Assembly: GCF_014596745.1 (NCBI RefSeq) | Contig: NZ_JABTCF010000003.1 | Location: forward strand, 310,001 to 374,000 | Origin: Maribacter aquimaris | Lineage (GTDB): Bacteria > Bacteroidota > Bacteroidia > Flavobacteriales > Flavobacteriaceae | DNA length: 64,000 nucleotides | Reading direction: 5' to 3' | In this document: piece by piece, positions 1-9,954 of the stretch | Layout: the number at the start of each line of letters is the position of its first letter | Numbering within the stretch: the stretch's first letter is position 1 | Notes under the pieces: generated by a model | What the model was told of the DNA's origin: nothing | The model's database searches: none | What the model saw: the letters and a program-made list of their open reading frames with translations, nothing else | Program-made: the position numbers and the translations under genes

Positions 1-1808
1 ATTTTGGAATAATTCAAATAATTCTCATTGATCAAACTCGTGTACTTAACATTGGTAAGCGTAGCCTCGCCCCCTGTACTACTACCACGTTCTAGGGTAG
101 TTGGGTAATACTGACCCGTTCTGGAACCACTTACCTTTAAACCTAATGTAGACTTAAACTTTAAACCTTCGGCAAGAGCGATTTCCGCATAAACATTACC
201 TTGAAATAAATCTTTCTCAACTTCATTTTGGTATTCGGTTGCCATAGCATAAGGGTTATCGATAGGATAACCAACAACACTTAGTGAATTATCACCATTT
301 TCATCTTTAGCCCCTTGGGTAGGTGAAAATTTATAAGCCCCTGATACAACCCCAGTTTGGGAAGCATCCCCACCTTCTTGGGTTCTTACCCCATTGCGAT
401 TGGTTCGACGTGCAAATAAACTTGTCCCAATACTCACAGACTCTGACACTTTTAAATCCAAATTGGAAGTAAGCGAATATCTTTTATAATCCGAATCCTT
501 GATAACACCTTTCTGATCATAGATTGCCCCGGACAGATAATAATTCAATTTATCTGTTCCACCAGCAACTGAAAGCTGGTAATTCTGTATCCCACCTGGT
601 CTAAATATTTTATCTTGCCAGTCTGTTCCTTTTCCCGTCAATTCCGGAACAAAATCAGGATAAAGCTCTTGAATATAACCTGTAAATTGATCCGCATCAA
701 GTAGGTCAAGCGTGTTTATTTCTTTCTGGGAAGAATATGATGATGAAAAACTAAATTGTGGTTTTCCTTCAGTACCCCTCTTTGTAGTTATAAGTACAAC
801 CCCATTAGCCCCTCTAGCTCCATAAATTGCAGTAGACGAAGCATCCTTAAGAATTTCCATGGACTTAATATCCTCAGAAGGAGGCATTGTTCCACCAATA
901 AATCCATCAACAACAATTAAAGGATCATTTCCGGCATTAATGGAAGTATTACCACGGATTTGGATACTGTACTCCGATCCAGGTGCACCATTTGTGGATT
1001 GCACCGTAACCCCGGCTGCCCTACCTTGTAAGGCCTGGGTGGCATCGACAACAGGGAAAGCAACTAAATCCTCTGAATTAACGGAAGAAACAGAACCTGT
1101 CAAATCGCTCTTTTTCACACTACCATAACCTACAACGACAACTTCATCCAATCCGGCAGCATCCACTTCCATTTTGATATTGATCATGGTACGACCATTG
1201 ATCGCTACCTGTTGGGTTGCAAAACCAATATAAGAAACAACTAATGTTGTATTCAGATTGCTTAGGGAAATTGAATAATTACCATCAAAATCGGACTGTG
1301 TACCATTAGTAGTGCCTTTTTCCAAAATACTTGCCCCTGGTAACGGAGTGCCTTCCTCATCAACAATATTACCAGTCACAATACTTTCTTGCTCCGGTGT
1401 GATAAGAACCTGACCTTCTTCTTCAGTCTCTTTTTTCGATATCTTTACCCCTTGTTTTAATATGATTTGAGTACCTCTTATTTTATATACGGTGTTCGTA
1501 GTGCTGAACATACTTTTGAGTACTTTCTCAATATTTACCTCATGCAAATCCAAGGATACCTTGCGACTTAAATCAACTTGTTTGATTTTGTAAATAAATC
1601 GAAAGTCTGTAGTGGATTCAATATTATCAATAATACTTCGAACACTCGAATTCTCAACACTCAAAGTGACCTTGGTCTTTTGAGCATAACCGTTATTGGC
1701 ATGTAACCCAAACAAGGCCGTTAACAATAACAAGGTAGTTAGTTTCATTTTTAAGTCAAATTTCAACAAAGGTTTATTCAACCTCCATAGGTTCTGTGGT
1801 TTTTTCAT
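1..1808 (-). CDS. SusC/RagA-family TonB-linked outer membrane receptor, 5' part only
   Basis: The gene runs off the left edge; about 602 N-terminal codons are visible. Role: the outer-membrane barrel of a SusC/SusD-type glycan importer. I chose the ATG at 1808 because it is in frame with the internal ATG at 1748 and gives the long leader often seen in this family (MKKPQNLWRLNKPLLKFDLK before the hydrophobic MKLTTLLLL stretch). Order seen: signal peptide ending near YAQ (about residue 43), STN secretin/TonB short domain (about 45-115), carboxypeptidase-regulatory-like domain (about 143-213), TonB-box-like DEVVVVGYG (about 221-229), then the plug with GANGVVLITTK. An STN domain fits regulation by the FecR gene immediately upstream. 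The SusD partner would lie outside the window. Family assignment is secure; the substrate is not visible. Confidence 0.93.
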   Translation of the reverse strand, partial: MKKPQNLWRLNKPLLKFDLKMKLTTLLLLTALFGLHANNGYAQKTKVTLSVENSSVRSIIDNIESTTDFRFIYKIKQVDLSRKVSLDLHEVNIEKVLKSMFSTTNTVYKIRGTQIILKQGVKISKKETEEEGQVLITPEQESIVTGNIVDEEGTPLPGASILEKGTTNGTQSDFDGNYSISLSNLNTTLVVSYIGFATQQVAINGRTMINIKMEVDAAGLDEVVVVGYGSVKKSDLTGSVSSVNSEDLVAFPVVDATQALQGRAAGVTVQSTNGAPGSEYSIQIRGNTSINAGNDPLIVVDGFIGGTMPPSEDIKSMEILKDASSTAIYGARGANGVVLITTKRGTEGKPQFSFSSSYSSQKEINTLDLLDADQFTGYIQELYPDFVPELTGKGTDWQDKIFRPGGIQNYQLSVAGGTDKLNYYLSGAIYDQKGVIKDSDYKRYSLTSNLDLKVSESVSIGTSLFARRTNRNGVRTQEGGDASQTGVVSGAYKFSPTQGAKDENGDNSLSVVGYPIDNPYAMATEYQNEVEKDLFQGNVYAEIALAEGLKFKSTLGLKVSGSRTGQYYPTTLERGSSTGGEATLTNVKYTSLINENYLNYSK

Positions 1809-1970
1809 ATTTTTGATTGTTTTATTGTGGTTTGCAAAAAAAATGCGATCACTTTTTACGACCGGGAAATGCTCGAACATTTTCCGGTTTTTTATTAAAA
1901 AAAAGTATCGACAGTTGTATTCAGTTCACTACTTCATATTGATTTTCTGTTTTTAGGGTTCTACTTCCTT

Positions 1971-3098
1971 TTATTTGATAATTACTGTATTACTTTTTAT
2001 TTCATATTCGATTTCATGGGTATCATTGAAAAAGCTTAACACCTCATCAATCTTAACATCATTAAAACTTGCATTAAACACTACTTTACCCAATTCCGTA
2101 TTTGTATTTACAATTTCGATATTATAATGACGCTCCAATTTTGTCAGGATTTGATCAAAAGTCAATTCACGGAACACTAAATGACCTTGCATCCACGAAG
2201 TATACATATTTGTATTTACAACATCTATATGTATGTTTTTGGAATTACGGGAATAAGAACCTCGTTGCCCTGGTGAAAGCTCAATGGGATTTTCCTCTAA
2301 TTCCCCATTTGTATTAAGGTTTACCGTACCCTCGACAAGTACTACCTCTATATTGGCATCCTCCCTATAGGAAGAAACGTTGAATTCAGTACCCAATACC
2401 TCAACTTCCAGACTACCTGAACTCACAATAAAAGGTCTTTCTTTATCCTTGGCCACATCAAAATAAGCCTCCCCGGTAAGAAAAACCCGTCGCGATTCAT
2501 TGGATCGGAAATTCACGGGATACCGCAAAGAGCTACCCGCGTTCATATTTACTGCAGTACCATCTGACAACATTATCCGAAACGTTTTTCCTTTAGGCAA
2601 ACTCAAGGTATTATAAACCAATTCCTTGATATTATTCGCTTCGGAATAATCGATCTGACCCTGTTCTTGTTTACCTACAACATCCCCTTCCGCATTCTTG
2701 ACTACTTTTGACTGTCCGGTATGTATTGTCTGTATCGTTCCATTATCCAATTCCAATGTAATAGCATCCTCTTTGGGTACTAATGCGGTATCAGGTTTTT
2801 CTGAAGAATAATAATATTGAACCATAAGTCCTATACCAATAACTACTGCAGCTGCATACCCGACCCAATTAGGAACCATTTTTTTCACCGGCCTTTCCCT
2901 CTGTTCAATTTGTCCAATCACCTTGTCATAGGCTTCATCCACATTGTCCTTTAGCATCGCCATGTTCAAATCGTGATAATCCTTTACGTATGACTCAAGA
3001 ATCGATTGATTTTTGGGATTCTCCAACCATTTTTTCAAGATGACGAGCTCATCTTGGGAAATGGTATCCATAAGTAGCTTACTTATATATTTTTTCAT
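1971..3098 (-). CDS. FecR-family anti-sigma factor
   Basis: A 375-residue inner-membrane regulator that senses the STN domain of its TonB receptor and controls the partner ECF sigma factor. A short cytoplasmic helical N-terminus (about 1-75) is followed by one membrane segment (about 78-97, VGYAAAVVIGIGLMV), a FecR beta-rich domain (about 165-260; contains VFLTGEAYFDVAKD, and VEVLGTEFNVSSY) and a C-terminal DUF4974-type domain (about 305-375) ending VIIK. It lies 162 bp upstream of the SusC gene on the same strand and is divergent from the sigma gene at 3261, the usual FecR/sigma/SusC arrangement. The length is normal for Bacteroidetes FecR proteins. Confidence 0.95.
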   Translation of the reverse strand: MKKYISKLLMDTISQDELVILKKWLENPKNQSILESYVKDYHDLNMAMLKDNVDEAYDKVIGQIEQRERPVKKMVPNWVGYAAAVVIGIGLMVQYYYSSEKPDTALVPKEDAITLELDNGTIQTIHTGQSKVVKNAEGDVVGKQEQGQIDYSEANNIKELVYNTLSLPKGKTFRIMLSDGTAVNMNAGSSLRYPVNFRSNESRRVFLTGEAYFDVAKDKERPFIVSSGSLEVEVLGTEFNVSSYREDANIEVVLVEGTVNLNTNGELEENPIELSPGQRGSYSRNSKNIHIDVVNTNMYTSWMQGHLVFRELTFDQILTKLERHYNIEIVNTNTELGKVVFNASFNDVKIDEVLSFFNDTHEIEYEIKSNTVIIK

Positions 3099-3260
3099 TA
3101 ATTTGATTAAATTTTTCGATATATGTTATAATTTAGACACCTCTATACAACACATACATAAGCTATACTGACAAATATTAAAAAACCCTTAAAAAAAATT
3201 AAAATATTTTATTATTATTAACATCATTACACTATAATCGCTATTAACGAAGCCAAATAA

Positions 3261-3818
3261 ATGGATGAAATAAATGCAGTCAAGGCTTTGAAAAAAGGGG
3301 ATAGACTTGCCTATAAATATCTTTTCCATGCGTACTACAACCGCCTTGTGGCTTATATAACAACATATAGCCATGATAGAACCCAATCGGAGGATATCGT
3401 TCAGCAAACTTTTATAAATCTCTGGATCAATCGGGAAAAACTGGATGACACACAATCACCCAAAGGATACCTTTATGCCATAGCCCACAATATATATATC
3501 GACGCCATCAATGCTTCAAAAAAGAAGGATGTAATAATGATTGAAATTTGGGAACGTGCTTTACGGGATAGAATTGAGGAAGATTCGGATGCCCAAGAGA
3601 AACGCATTCAGAAAATAAAGTATGTAATTGAAACTCTACCCCCCGAATGCAGAAAAATCATTCGCATGAATAAGCTTCAGGGCATAAAGTACAAAGAGAT
3701 TGCTCTGGAATTGAAAATCTCGATTAAAACCGTTGAATCCCAGATGAGGATTGCATTTAGCAAAATCCGGGAAGCCTTTAAAGACGATAGTCTACTTTTA
3801 TTTCTATTGCTGCATTAG
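3261..3818 (+). CDS. ECF RNA polymerase sigma-70 factor (Bacteroidetes FecI-like)
   Basis: A 185-residue ECF sigma factor. Region 2 is visible at about 12-80 (FHAYYNRLVAYITTY, then SEDIVQQTFINLWINR, the -10 recognition helix area) and region 4 at about 115-175, where the helix-turn-helix reads YKEIALELKISIKTVESQM. It is divergent from the FecR gene (162 bp between starts), so it is most simply the cognate sigma factor for the FecR-SusC pair and probably for neighbouring glycan genes. The hydrophobic C-terminal tail (LLLFLLLH) is common in these Bacteroidetes sigma factors. Confidence 0.95.
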   Translation: MDEINAVKALKKGDRLAYKYLFHAYYNRLVAYITTYSHDRTQSEDIVQQTFINLWINREKLDDTQSPKGYLYAIAHNIYIDAINASKKKDVIMIEIWERALRDRIEEDSDAQEKRIQKIKYVIETLPPECRKIIRMNKLQGIKYKEIALELKISIKTVESQMRIAFSKIREAFKDDSLLLFLLLH

Positions 3819-4129
3819 CTTTAGTTATTATTTATTTGATTTTCACTCCAATAAGAACACCCTTTTTGATGACCTCCCAGAATCAAACAAAACAGTTGGA
3901 ATTTTGTGAAATATAAGTGAATAGATCTTTAACTTTAAATACATTTGTTGCTTTAAAAACAATAAAGCATTCTGGATCGTAGATAGTATTCGTAATCAAA
4001 CGAGCGTTTTCTTCTAAAATAATATATCCCCATTCTTTCTTGAGATGGGAAAATATTCATCCGATTAGCGTTAAACCAGAAGTTCTAAATTGTATTATAC
4101 ATTTTAATTTATCATATCAAATCCAACAT

Positions 4130-5698
4130 ATGAAAAATTCAAAACATTCCCTATTATTACTAGCATCCATTTTACTTCTTGGCTTAAGTTGCAAGGATAA
4201 ACCGATAGAAAAAGCAAATGACGTTGATCCCCCTTCAAAAAACCCAAACATTGTCGTCATTTATTTGGATGATTTGGGCTATGGGGATATCAGTTCCTAT
4301 GGAGGAACTGGGTTACAAACACCAAATATTGATGCCTTGGCTACGGAAGGTATTAAATTCACTAATGGTTATGCCTCCTCAGCAACATGTACCCCTAGTA
4401 GATATGCCTTACTTACGGGGATGTATCCGTGGCGAAATAAGGATGCCAAGATATTACCTGGTACGGCACCCTTATTAATAAGCACAGAACAACAAACCTT
4501 GCCAAAAATGCTAAAAAAACAAGGCTATCAAACCGCCATTGTCGGAAAATGGCATCTTGGCCTAGGTTCAGGAATTATAAATTGGAACGAAAGGGTCTCT
4601 CCTGGGCCCAATGAGGTTGGATTTGAAGAATCCTATATTTTGGCGGCTACCCAGGATAGGGTCCCTACCGTCTATATTGAAAATGGGAATGTTGTTGGTT
4701 TAGACCCCAAAGATCCCATTTCGGTTGATTATAAGCATAATTTTAAAGGTGAACCCACGGCAATTACAAATCCCGAAATGGTAAAAATGAAATGGCATCA
4801 TGGACATAACAACAGTATTGTCAACGGAATTCCACGAATTGGTTTTATGAAAGGTGGTGATTCAGCCAAATGGAGTGATATTGATATTGCCGATACCTTT
4901 CTGGAAAAAGCCCAAACCTATGTCAAAGAGCATAAAGACAAGCCTTTCTTTCTGTACTACGCCATGAATCAGCCACATGTACCTCGAACCCCAAATCCAA
5001 GATTTGTGGGAAAATCGGGAATGGGCCCTAGAGGGGATGTTATTTTGGAAGCGGATTGGTGTATTGGTGAATTCATGAAAACACTAGAGGAAGAAGGAAT
5101 CTTGGATAATACTCTGGTAATCTTCTCTAGTGATAATGGACCGGTACTCAATGATGGATATTATGATGATGCCGTAGCGAAACTAGGTGACCATGATCCC
5201 AGTGGAGGCCTAAGGGGAGGAAAATATAGTCTGTTCGAGGCTGGCACAAGAATACCCCTCATAACGTATTGGAAAGGTAAGATACAACCGGCAGAATCCA
5301 ATGCGATCGTATGTCAAATGGATTTGTTGGCCTCTTTGGCCGACTTAGTCGGCACTAAGGATAACACCACTGACAGTCAAGATTTAATGGATGTATTTTT
5401 AGGAAAAAGTAAAACAGGAAGGGACAACCTTATCATTGAAGCGACATCAAGAACGGCATTGCGAAGTGGGGATTGGTTAATGATCCCCCCTTATAAAGGC
5501 GTTAATTATCAGGAGGAAGTAGATATTGAAGTAGGGAGCTTTCCTGAGTTCCATTTGTATAATTTAAAAGATGATGTGGCGCAACAAAATAATTTAGCCA
5601 CTACGAATCCAAAGAAACTTGCTGAAATGATCCATGAATTCGAAACATTAATGGGAAAAGATCATAACTTCAACGTTGAGGAAATTAAATTAAAATAA
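4130..5698 (+). CDS. Sulfatase lipoprotein (S1 formylglycine type)
   Basis: A 522-residue sulfatase, likely removing sulfate esters from a sulfated (algal) glycan. The ATG at 4130 is preferred over an in-frame ATG at 4040 because it begins directly with a lipoprotein signal peptide (lipobox LGLSC, Cys21). The metal-binding start YLDDLGYGD (about 46-54) and the sulfatase signature TCTPSRYALLTG (Cys87, converted to formylglycine) are intact; further motifs are GKWHLG and FSSDNGP. It sits on the same strand as the ECF sigma factor and beside the SusC/FecR genes, so it is probably part of the same glycan locus. The exact sulfatase subfamily and substrate cannot be told by eye. Confidence 0.94.
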   Translation: MKNSKHSLLLLASILLLGLSCKDKPIEKANDVDPPSKNPNIVVIYLDDLGYGDISSYGGTGLQTPNIDALATEGIKFTNGYASSATCTPSRYALLTGMYPWRNKDAKILPGTAPLLISTEQQTLPKMLKKQGYQTAIVGKWHLGLGSGIINWNERVSPGPNEVGFEESYILAATQDRVPTVYIENGNVVGLDPKDPISVDYKHNFKGEPTAITNPEMVKMKWHHGHNNSIVNGIPRIGFMKGGDSAKWSDIDIADTFLEKAQTYVKEHKDKPFFLYYAMNQPHVPRTPNPRFVGKSGMGPRGDVILEADWCIGEFMKTLEEEGILDNTLVIFSSDNGPVLNDGYYDDAVAKLGDHDPSGGLRGGKYSLFEAGTRIPLITYWKGKIQPAESNAIVCQMDLLASLADLVGTKDNTTDSQDLMDVFLGKSKTGRDNLIIEATSRTALRSGDWLMIPPYKGVNYQEEVDIEVGSFPEFHLYNLKDDVAQQNNLATTNPKKLAEMIHEFETLMGKDHNFNVEEIKLK

Positions 5699-5807
5699 TA
5701 CCTCCACTACATATGTGAACCATAGTGTTTAGATCGTTCTTTCTTAAGCGTTTGGTTTATTGGTGCCTGCTCTTAATTAGGGTAGTCAATCCTTATGGGC
5801 TACTATA

Positions 5808-7430
5808 TCACTCTAATTTTACGACCCAGTAATCCCACAGGCCTTTGCCCGACCCACTGATATCCCCACCAGGACCCGAAACATAACCCGATACTATGTA
5901 TCCGTCATTCGTTTGTTGAATAGCGGTCGCATAATCGTTTTCCGGACCTCCCATGCTTATTTCCCAAGACAGTTCTCCCTCTGGAGTCAATTTAACGACC
6001 CAATAATCGAGAAATCCGCCATTAACGGAACCGCTTACATCAAAATCGGTTTCTCCCGCACTTCCAGCAACAATATACCCTCCGTCTGTTGTTTGTTGAA
6101 TAGAACGCGCACCGTCTACAGATGAACTCCCAAGGTTGACTTCCCAAGTAATCCCTCCGGTAGTATTTAATTTCACGATCCAATAATCCCTATTTCCGTA
6201 ATTGTTGCTTACATCAAAATCCGAGGATTCTGAATATCCGGCCACTATATACCCTTGGTCCGAGGTTTGGTGAATGTCATAGGCGTAGTCATCCAATGAG
6301 CCGCCAAGATTCGTTTCCCATGCCAAATTTCCTGTGGCATCCAGCTTTACGACCCAATAGTCCCTTTCGCCATAATTACCTCCCACATCACCATCAGGAG
6401 ATTCTGAATATCCCGCAACAATATATCCTCCGTCCGATGTTTGCGCTATCGATTTTGCAATATCGAACTCGCTGCCTCCAAGGGTTGTTTCCCACACCAA
6501 AACTCCGTTACTGTCCAGTTTGAGTATCCAATAATCCAGCCCTCCATTATTGTCTTCTACATCACCATCTGAAGATCCTGTAAAACCTGCAACGATATAT
6601 CCGCCATCTACAGTTTGCTTAACAGCATTGGCTTCATCCCCAGATTCGCCCCCGTAATTGTTTTCCCAAACCAAATTTCCAGCCCCATCCAGTTTAATGA
6701 CCCATACATCGGCAGCGGAGGTGTCCCCGTTAATGTCTTGATCATTGGAATCGGTCATTCCTACTACGATATACCCCCCATCTGTTGTTTGTTGTATGCT
6801 ATTTCCTGCTTCATCACTATTTCCCCCAAGATTGGTTTCCCATACCAAATCCCCTGAATTACTTAGTTTGATGATCCAAAAATCACCTCCCAGATAACCT
6901 TCCGCATCATTGTTGCCTCCTACGTCCCCATCATCGGAATCGGAAGTGCCCGCTATGATATACCCGCCATCGACCGTTAATTGCAAGGAATTGGCCATGT
7001 CAATTTTAGAACCCCCGAAGGATTTTTCCCAGGCTATGGAGACGCCATCGATAGGCTCTTCCTCATCCTCTTCCGTGGTAAAATCAAATGTATTCTCAGT
7101 GGTATTCCCATTACCGTCCGAAGCTGTTACCGTACCGTTGTAATCGGTTTGGCCGGTAAGGTTTTCCAAAAGAAATTCGGTCGTCCCTAGATTTGCCTGC
7201 ACTTCGTTGCCTCCTAGAAATACAGTATAGGTAACTTGGACCTTGTCTGGGTCTACGGCGGCATTCCACGTCAATAAAGCGCTATTAGCCGTAATTTGAG
7301 TGACTTGCACCGTGAAGTTCCCGGGCTTTTCATTTTTGGGTTCTGTAGTTCGATTGTCGTCATCATTGTTACATCCTATAAAGAGGAAGCCAATAAGGGT
7401 TAAAGCGGATAAGAAAAGTGTCTTTTTCAT
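5808..7430 (-). CDS. Lipoprotein with FN3 domain and seven propeller-like repeats
   Basis: A 540-residue protein with lipobox FIGC (Cys20) followed by NNDDD, an acidic stretch like the surface-export signal of Bacteroidetes lipoproteins. A fibronectin-III-like domain occupies about residues 37-118. An acidic linker (EEDEEEP) then leads to seven repeats of about 55-62 residues running to the C-terminus. Each repeat carries W-E-x-x-x-G-G, a Q-T-x-D-G-G-Y-I-V-x-G strand and a D-Y-W-[IV]-V-K-L strand. Seven such units suggest a seven-bladed beta-propeller; that fold is inference. No catalytic motif is visible, so binding or adhesion is more likely than catalysis. It is the last of a run of same-strand secreted-protein genes. 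Confidence 0.85.
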   Translation of the reverse strand: MKKTLFLSALTLIGFLFIGCNNDDDNRTTEPKNEKPGNFTVQVTQITANSALLTWNAAVDPDKVQVTYTVFLGGNEVQANLGTTEFLLENLTGQTDYNGTVTASDGNGNTTENTFDFTTEEDEEEPIDGVSIAWEKSFGGSKIDMANSLQLTVDGGYIIAGTSDSDDGDVGGNNDAEGYLGGDFWIIKLSNSGDLVWETNLGGNSDEAGNSIQQTTDGGYIVVGMTDSNDQDINGDTSAADVWVIKLDGAGNLVWENNYGGESGDEANAVKQTVDGGYIVAGFTGSSDGDVEDNNGGLDYWILKLDSNGVLVWETTLGGSEFDIAKSIAQTSDGGYIVAGYSESPDGDVGGNYGERDYWVVKLDATGNLAWETNLGGSLDDYAYDIHQTSDQGYIVAGYSESSDFDVSNNYGNRDYWIVKLNTTGGITWEVNLGSSSVDGARSIQQTTDGGYIVAGSAGETDFDVSGSVNGGFLDYWVVKLTPEGELSWEISMGGPENDYATAIQQTNDGYIVSGYVSGPGGDISGSGKGLWDYWVVKLE

Positions 7431-7634
7431 AGTCGATATTTTTCACCCGCAGGTATTTGTTCGGGGTGTTATAAAAATAGAAATGGGAAATCGTTTTGGT
7501 GTCCCGAAAGTTTGGGTTTCAAAGAATCTGGACTTGCTTGGGCGGTTTTCTTTTAAGCTTGATTTCCGATATGGAAGGGGTCAAAAACTTGTCATAGTGA
7601 AAAATGGTCGATGCGGTACAATACGGCATTGTTG

Positions 7635-8300
7635 TTATTGTTGTATGAGTACATTAAGTTCAAATGTAGCATTTAGGAATTCGGCAGAATATTGTCCTGT
7701 GAGTTTTCCTTGTTGGTCTAGGTCCGCGGCAAAGGGGTTGGTAGATTCACTATCCTCGTATTCAAACGTGCCCTCCATTTTAGTATCCAAAAGCATATAA
7801 TTACCACTAAAATAATTAGGTCCCAATAGGGTACCATCGTCCAATTCTATTTGTGAATAGCCGCTGAAAGTACCATCCGTGTTAAAAACCATTTCCATGA
7901 TTTGGAATAAGGTATTGCTGAAACTAATGTTAGTTGTATAAGTCCCCTTAAAAATTCCTTGAAATGGGTTGCTGATGGTCAGCGAGGCCAAATCTTTACC
8001 AGCCTCGTTATATGCAAATAGTATAACGGTATGTACGCCAATGGGCAATGAAGGGTCCCACGATAATTGTCCGGTTTCTGTATCGATTGAAAGTCCTTGG
8101 GTTGTATTCTCCAATCCAAACTTGCCCTGATCACCGTTCCATTGTACTTCCGGTAAAGGGCTTTCACCTTGTTGGAAATAACTGGCAGTGAGATTTGGTG
8201 TGATACTAAGTACGGGCGCTTCAACAACGGCGTCATCATCATTTTTAGAACAGGCCGTTATGACCAGCACGATTACGAGAATAAAATATAGTTTTTGCAT
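7635..8300 (-). CDS. Hypothetical lipoprotein, paralogue of its upstream neighbour
   Basis: A 221-residue protein with signal peptide and lipobox ITAC (Cys17) followed by SKNDDD, predicting surface lipidation. Residues about 30-110 resemble an Ig-like/cadherin-like beta domain (PEVQWNGDQGKF, then TGQLSWDPSLPIG). The same pattern (IDWNGEKGTL, then TGIIFWSRLLPLG) is present in the protein encoded just upstream at 8335-9081, so the two look like diverged tandem duplicates. The C-terminal half (STFEYEDSES-type beta segments, LDQQGKLTGQYS) resembles small beta-barrel/lipocalin-like domains, but I do not recognise a named family. The function is unknown. Confidence 0.8.
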   Translation of the reverse strand: MQKLYFILVIVLVITACSKNDDDAVVEAPVLSITPNLTASYFQQGESPLPEVQWNGDQGKFGLENTTQGLSIDTETGQLSWDPSLPIGVHTVILFAYNEAGKDLASLTISNPFQGIFKGTYTTNISFSNTLFQIMEMVFNTDGTFSGYSQIELDDGTLLGPNYFSGNYMLLDTKMEGTFEYEDSESTNPFAADLDQQGKLTGQYSAEFLNATFELNVLIQQ

Positions 8301-8334
8301 AAGAGTTCGTTTTTTTGACCCTACTATAGGATTC

Positions 8335-9081
8335 TTAATCCCATTTAAATAAAAATCTTCCTTCAGGAGCTATAATTTCTCCGGAGGCATCTTTCCCTGC
8401 ACCGTAAACACCCTCTAATACCGGTAGATTTGGTAGTTCGCCATTATGGTATAATTGTCCTTTCATATAGGTGGTTTCACCGTTTGAAGTGTATTCGATA
8501 GCTATATTCGGACCTTCCAAGGTTTCCCAGATTCCCGAAGCGATAAACGCGGGATCGGTATAGTTGATCATGCTAACAGTATGATCTTCATGAAGCGTGA
8601 GCCCATACTCAACGGGAATAGTGGTTGGGTCTATTTCCGTAGGGTTACCAGCTTCGAATCCACCACTAAAATACCCTCGGTCAAATCGATTGCTGAAGAG
8701 TATATTGGTGTCTACGGCATCTTTACTGTTCTTGGCTGTTATGGTAAGGTCAAATTCCCCTAAAGGCAAAAGACGACTCCAGAAAATGATACCCGTATCT
8801 TCTTCAAATTGAATATTGTTGCTTTCAAGAATAGTGGTAGTGGAAGAAATTGAAAGTGTTCCCTTTTCGCCATTCCAGTCAATTTCAATAGGTGCCAAAC
8901 TACCCTGTTTTCTAAAAATAGTTTCCACCAAAGAATCGGGATACCTAAGCAATATGCCCATTTCTTTGTCGGTGCCTTTTTGTGTAGGGCTATCATCGTT
9001 ATTACAAGATTGTAGAAGAACTGTAAGGGTGAAAAAAATAAAACAAGTTTTTAATATGTGGTGGTTTTCTATCGTTTTCAT
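8335..9081 (-). CDS. Hypothetical lipoprotein, paralogue of the downstream gene
   Basis: About 248 residues from the ATG at 9081; an in-frame ATG at 9090 is also possible. A hydrophobic signal ends in lipobox LQSC followed by NNDD. The middle shares the WNG-E-KG and G-I-x-x-x-x-x-LPLG spacing of the next gene, indicating a common Ig-like domain; identity elsewhere is low. The C-terminal half (SGIWETLEGPNIAIEYTS, GQLYHNGELP) is beta-rich. It lies 34 bp upstream of its paralogue on the same strand, so the two are probably co-transcribed. No enzyme motif is seen. Confidence 0.8.
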   Translation of the reverse strand: MKTIENHHILKTCFIFFTLTVLLQSCNNDDSPTQKGTDKEMGILLRYPDSLVETIFRKQGSLAPIEIDWNGEKGTLSISSTTTILESNNIQFEEDTGIIFWSRLLPLGEFDLTITAKNSKDAVDTNILFSNRFDRGYFSGGFEAGNPTEIDPTTIPVEYGLTLHEDHTVSMINYTDPAFIASGIWETLEGPNIAIEYTSNGETTYMKGQLYHNGELPNLPVLEGVYGAGKDASGEIIAPEGRFLFKWD

Positions 9082-9139
9082 TGGAATCATGTATTAAGTT
9101 TTGTGCTTTGCCATTCATCCTCCATAAAGGGGTGCTTCC

Positions 9140-9943
9140 TTAATATCCCTTGTAACTAACGGTATAGCTAATGGTGCCGGCCAGAGGGTCGTTTGGAACC
9201 ATTTTGAATGCGATTAGGTTTCCGTCCCCATCCCGTACCTTTTCTTTATAATCGTAAAAGAACGTGACCGACTCAAAACGAACAAGGTCCTTTTGATGGA
9301 AAAAATAAAGCTCATAGTGGGACAGATAGAAAAGCAATCCGTACCATATCGTCAATGCCGGTTGTGGGTCTAGATTATGGAAAACGCCTTTTTCGTTTCC
9401 TGAAGCGGTCAACTTAAAATAATTGTCATTGATAACCATTTCCGTTAGTTGGTTGTCTTGGTCAAACCCCCAACCCATTGGAAAGTTTCCTAAATCCCCA
9501 TCAAGCTTATAAATATGGTTGTCGGGGTCAAATTCGTACATGGTAGGTTGTACATCTCCATTTATCATGAATGCTATATCGGAAATATCATTATTTGGAT
9601 CGTAGTCAAAAGTGGTAACATAGTTTAAACTGTTTTTTACATCCACCACATTTATTGTTGTGATTGAGCCTGTTTCATTATAGCGTATTTCCGTTTCCAA
9701 TGTATTTTCCCCATCGTCCGTCTTATATGACATATCGATTGTTGTTAATTGAAGGGAATCATTATAATCCATGGTGTATCTAATGGTACGTCCCGTACTG
9801 TAAACCAAAGAAACAATAGTGGGCATGGGTGTAAGGGTTTTGACCGCCACCTCAGGGGCCGGACTATCTTCATCCTTGGAACATGCGACGAGGAATATGG
9901 CGGCCAGTACCGTTATTAGGATATGCTTTGCTTTCTTTTTCAT
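9140..9943 (-). CDS. Hypothetical lipoprotein with YD-like beta repeats
   Basis: A 267-residue protein with lipobox LVAC (Cys21) followed by SKDEDS. The body is a succession of short beta hairpins of the type Y-x-Y-x-D-x-x-x-x-[LI] (YTMDYNDSLQLTTI, IRYNETGSITTI, TFDYDPNNDISDI), resembling the YD/RHS-like or DUF4595-like lipoproteins of Bacteroidetes. This is resemblance only; no family is claimed. It is encoded between the paralogous lipoproteins and the SIMPL-like gene in the same orientation. Likely exposed at the cell surface or in the periplasm. Confidence 0.78.
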   Translation of the reverse strand: MKKKAKHILITVLAAIFLVACSKDEDSPAPEVAVKTLTPMPTIVSLVYSTGRTIRYTMDYNDSLQLTTIDMSYKTDDGENTLETEIRYNETGSITTINVVDVKNSLNYVTTFDYDPNNDISDIAFMINGDVQPTMYEFDPDNHIYKLDGDLGNFPMGWGFDQDNQLTEMVINDNYFKLTASGNEKGVFHNLDPQPALTIWYGLLFYLSHYELYFFHQKDLVRFESVTFFYDYKEKVRDGDGNLIAFKMVPNDPLAGTISYTVSYKGY

Positions 9944-9954
9944 ATGATTTCCCT

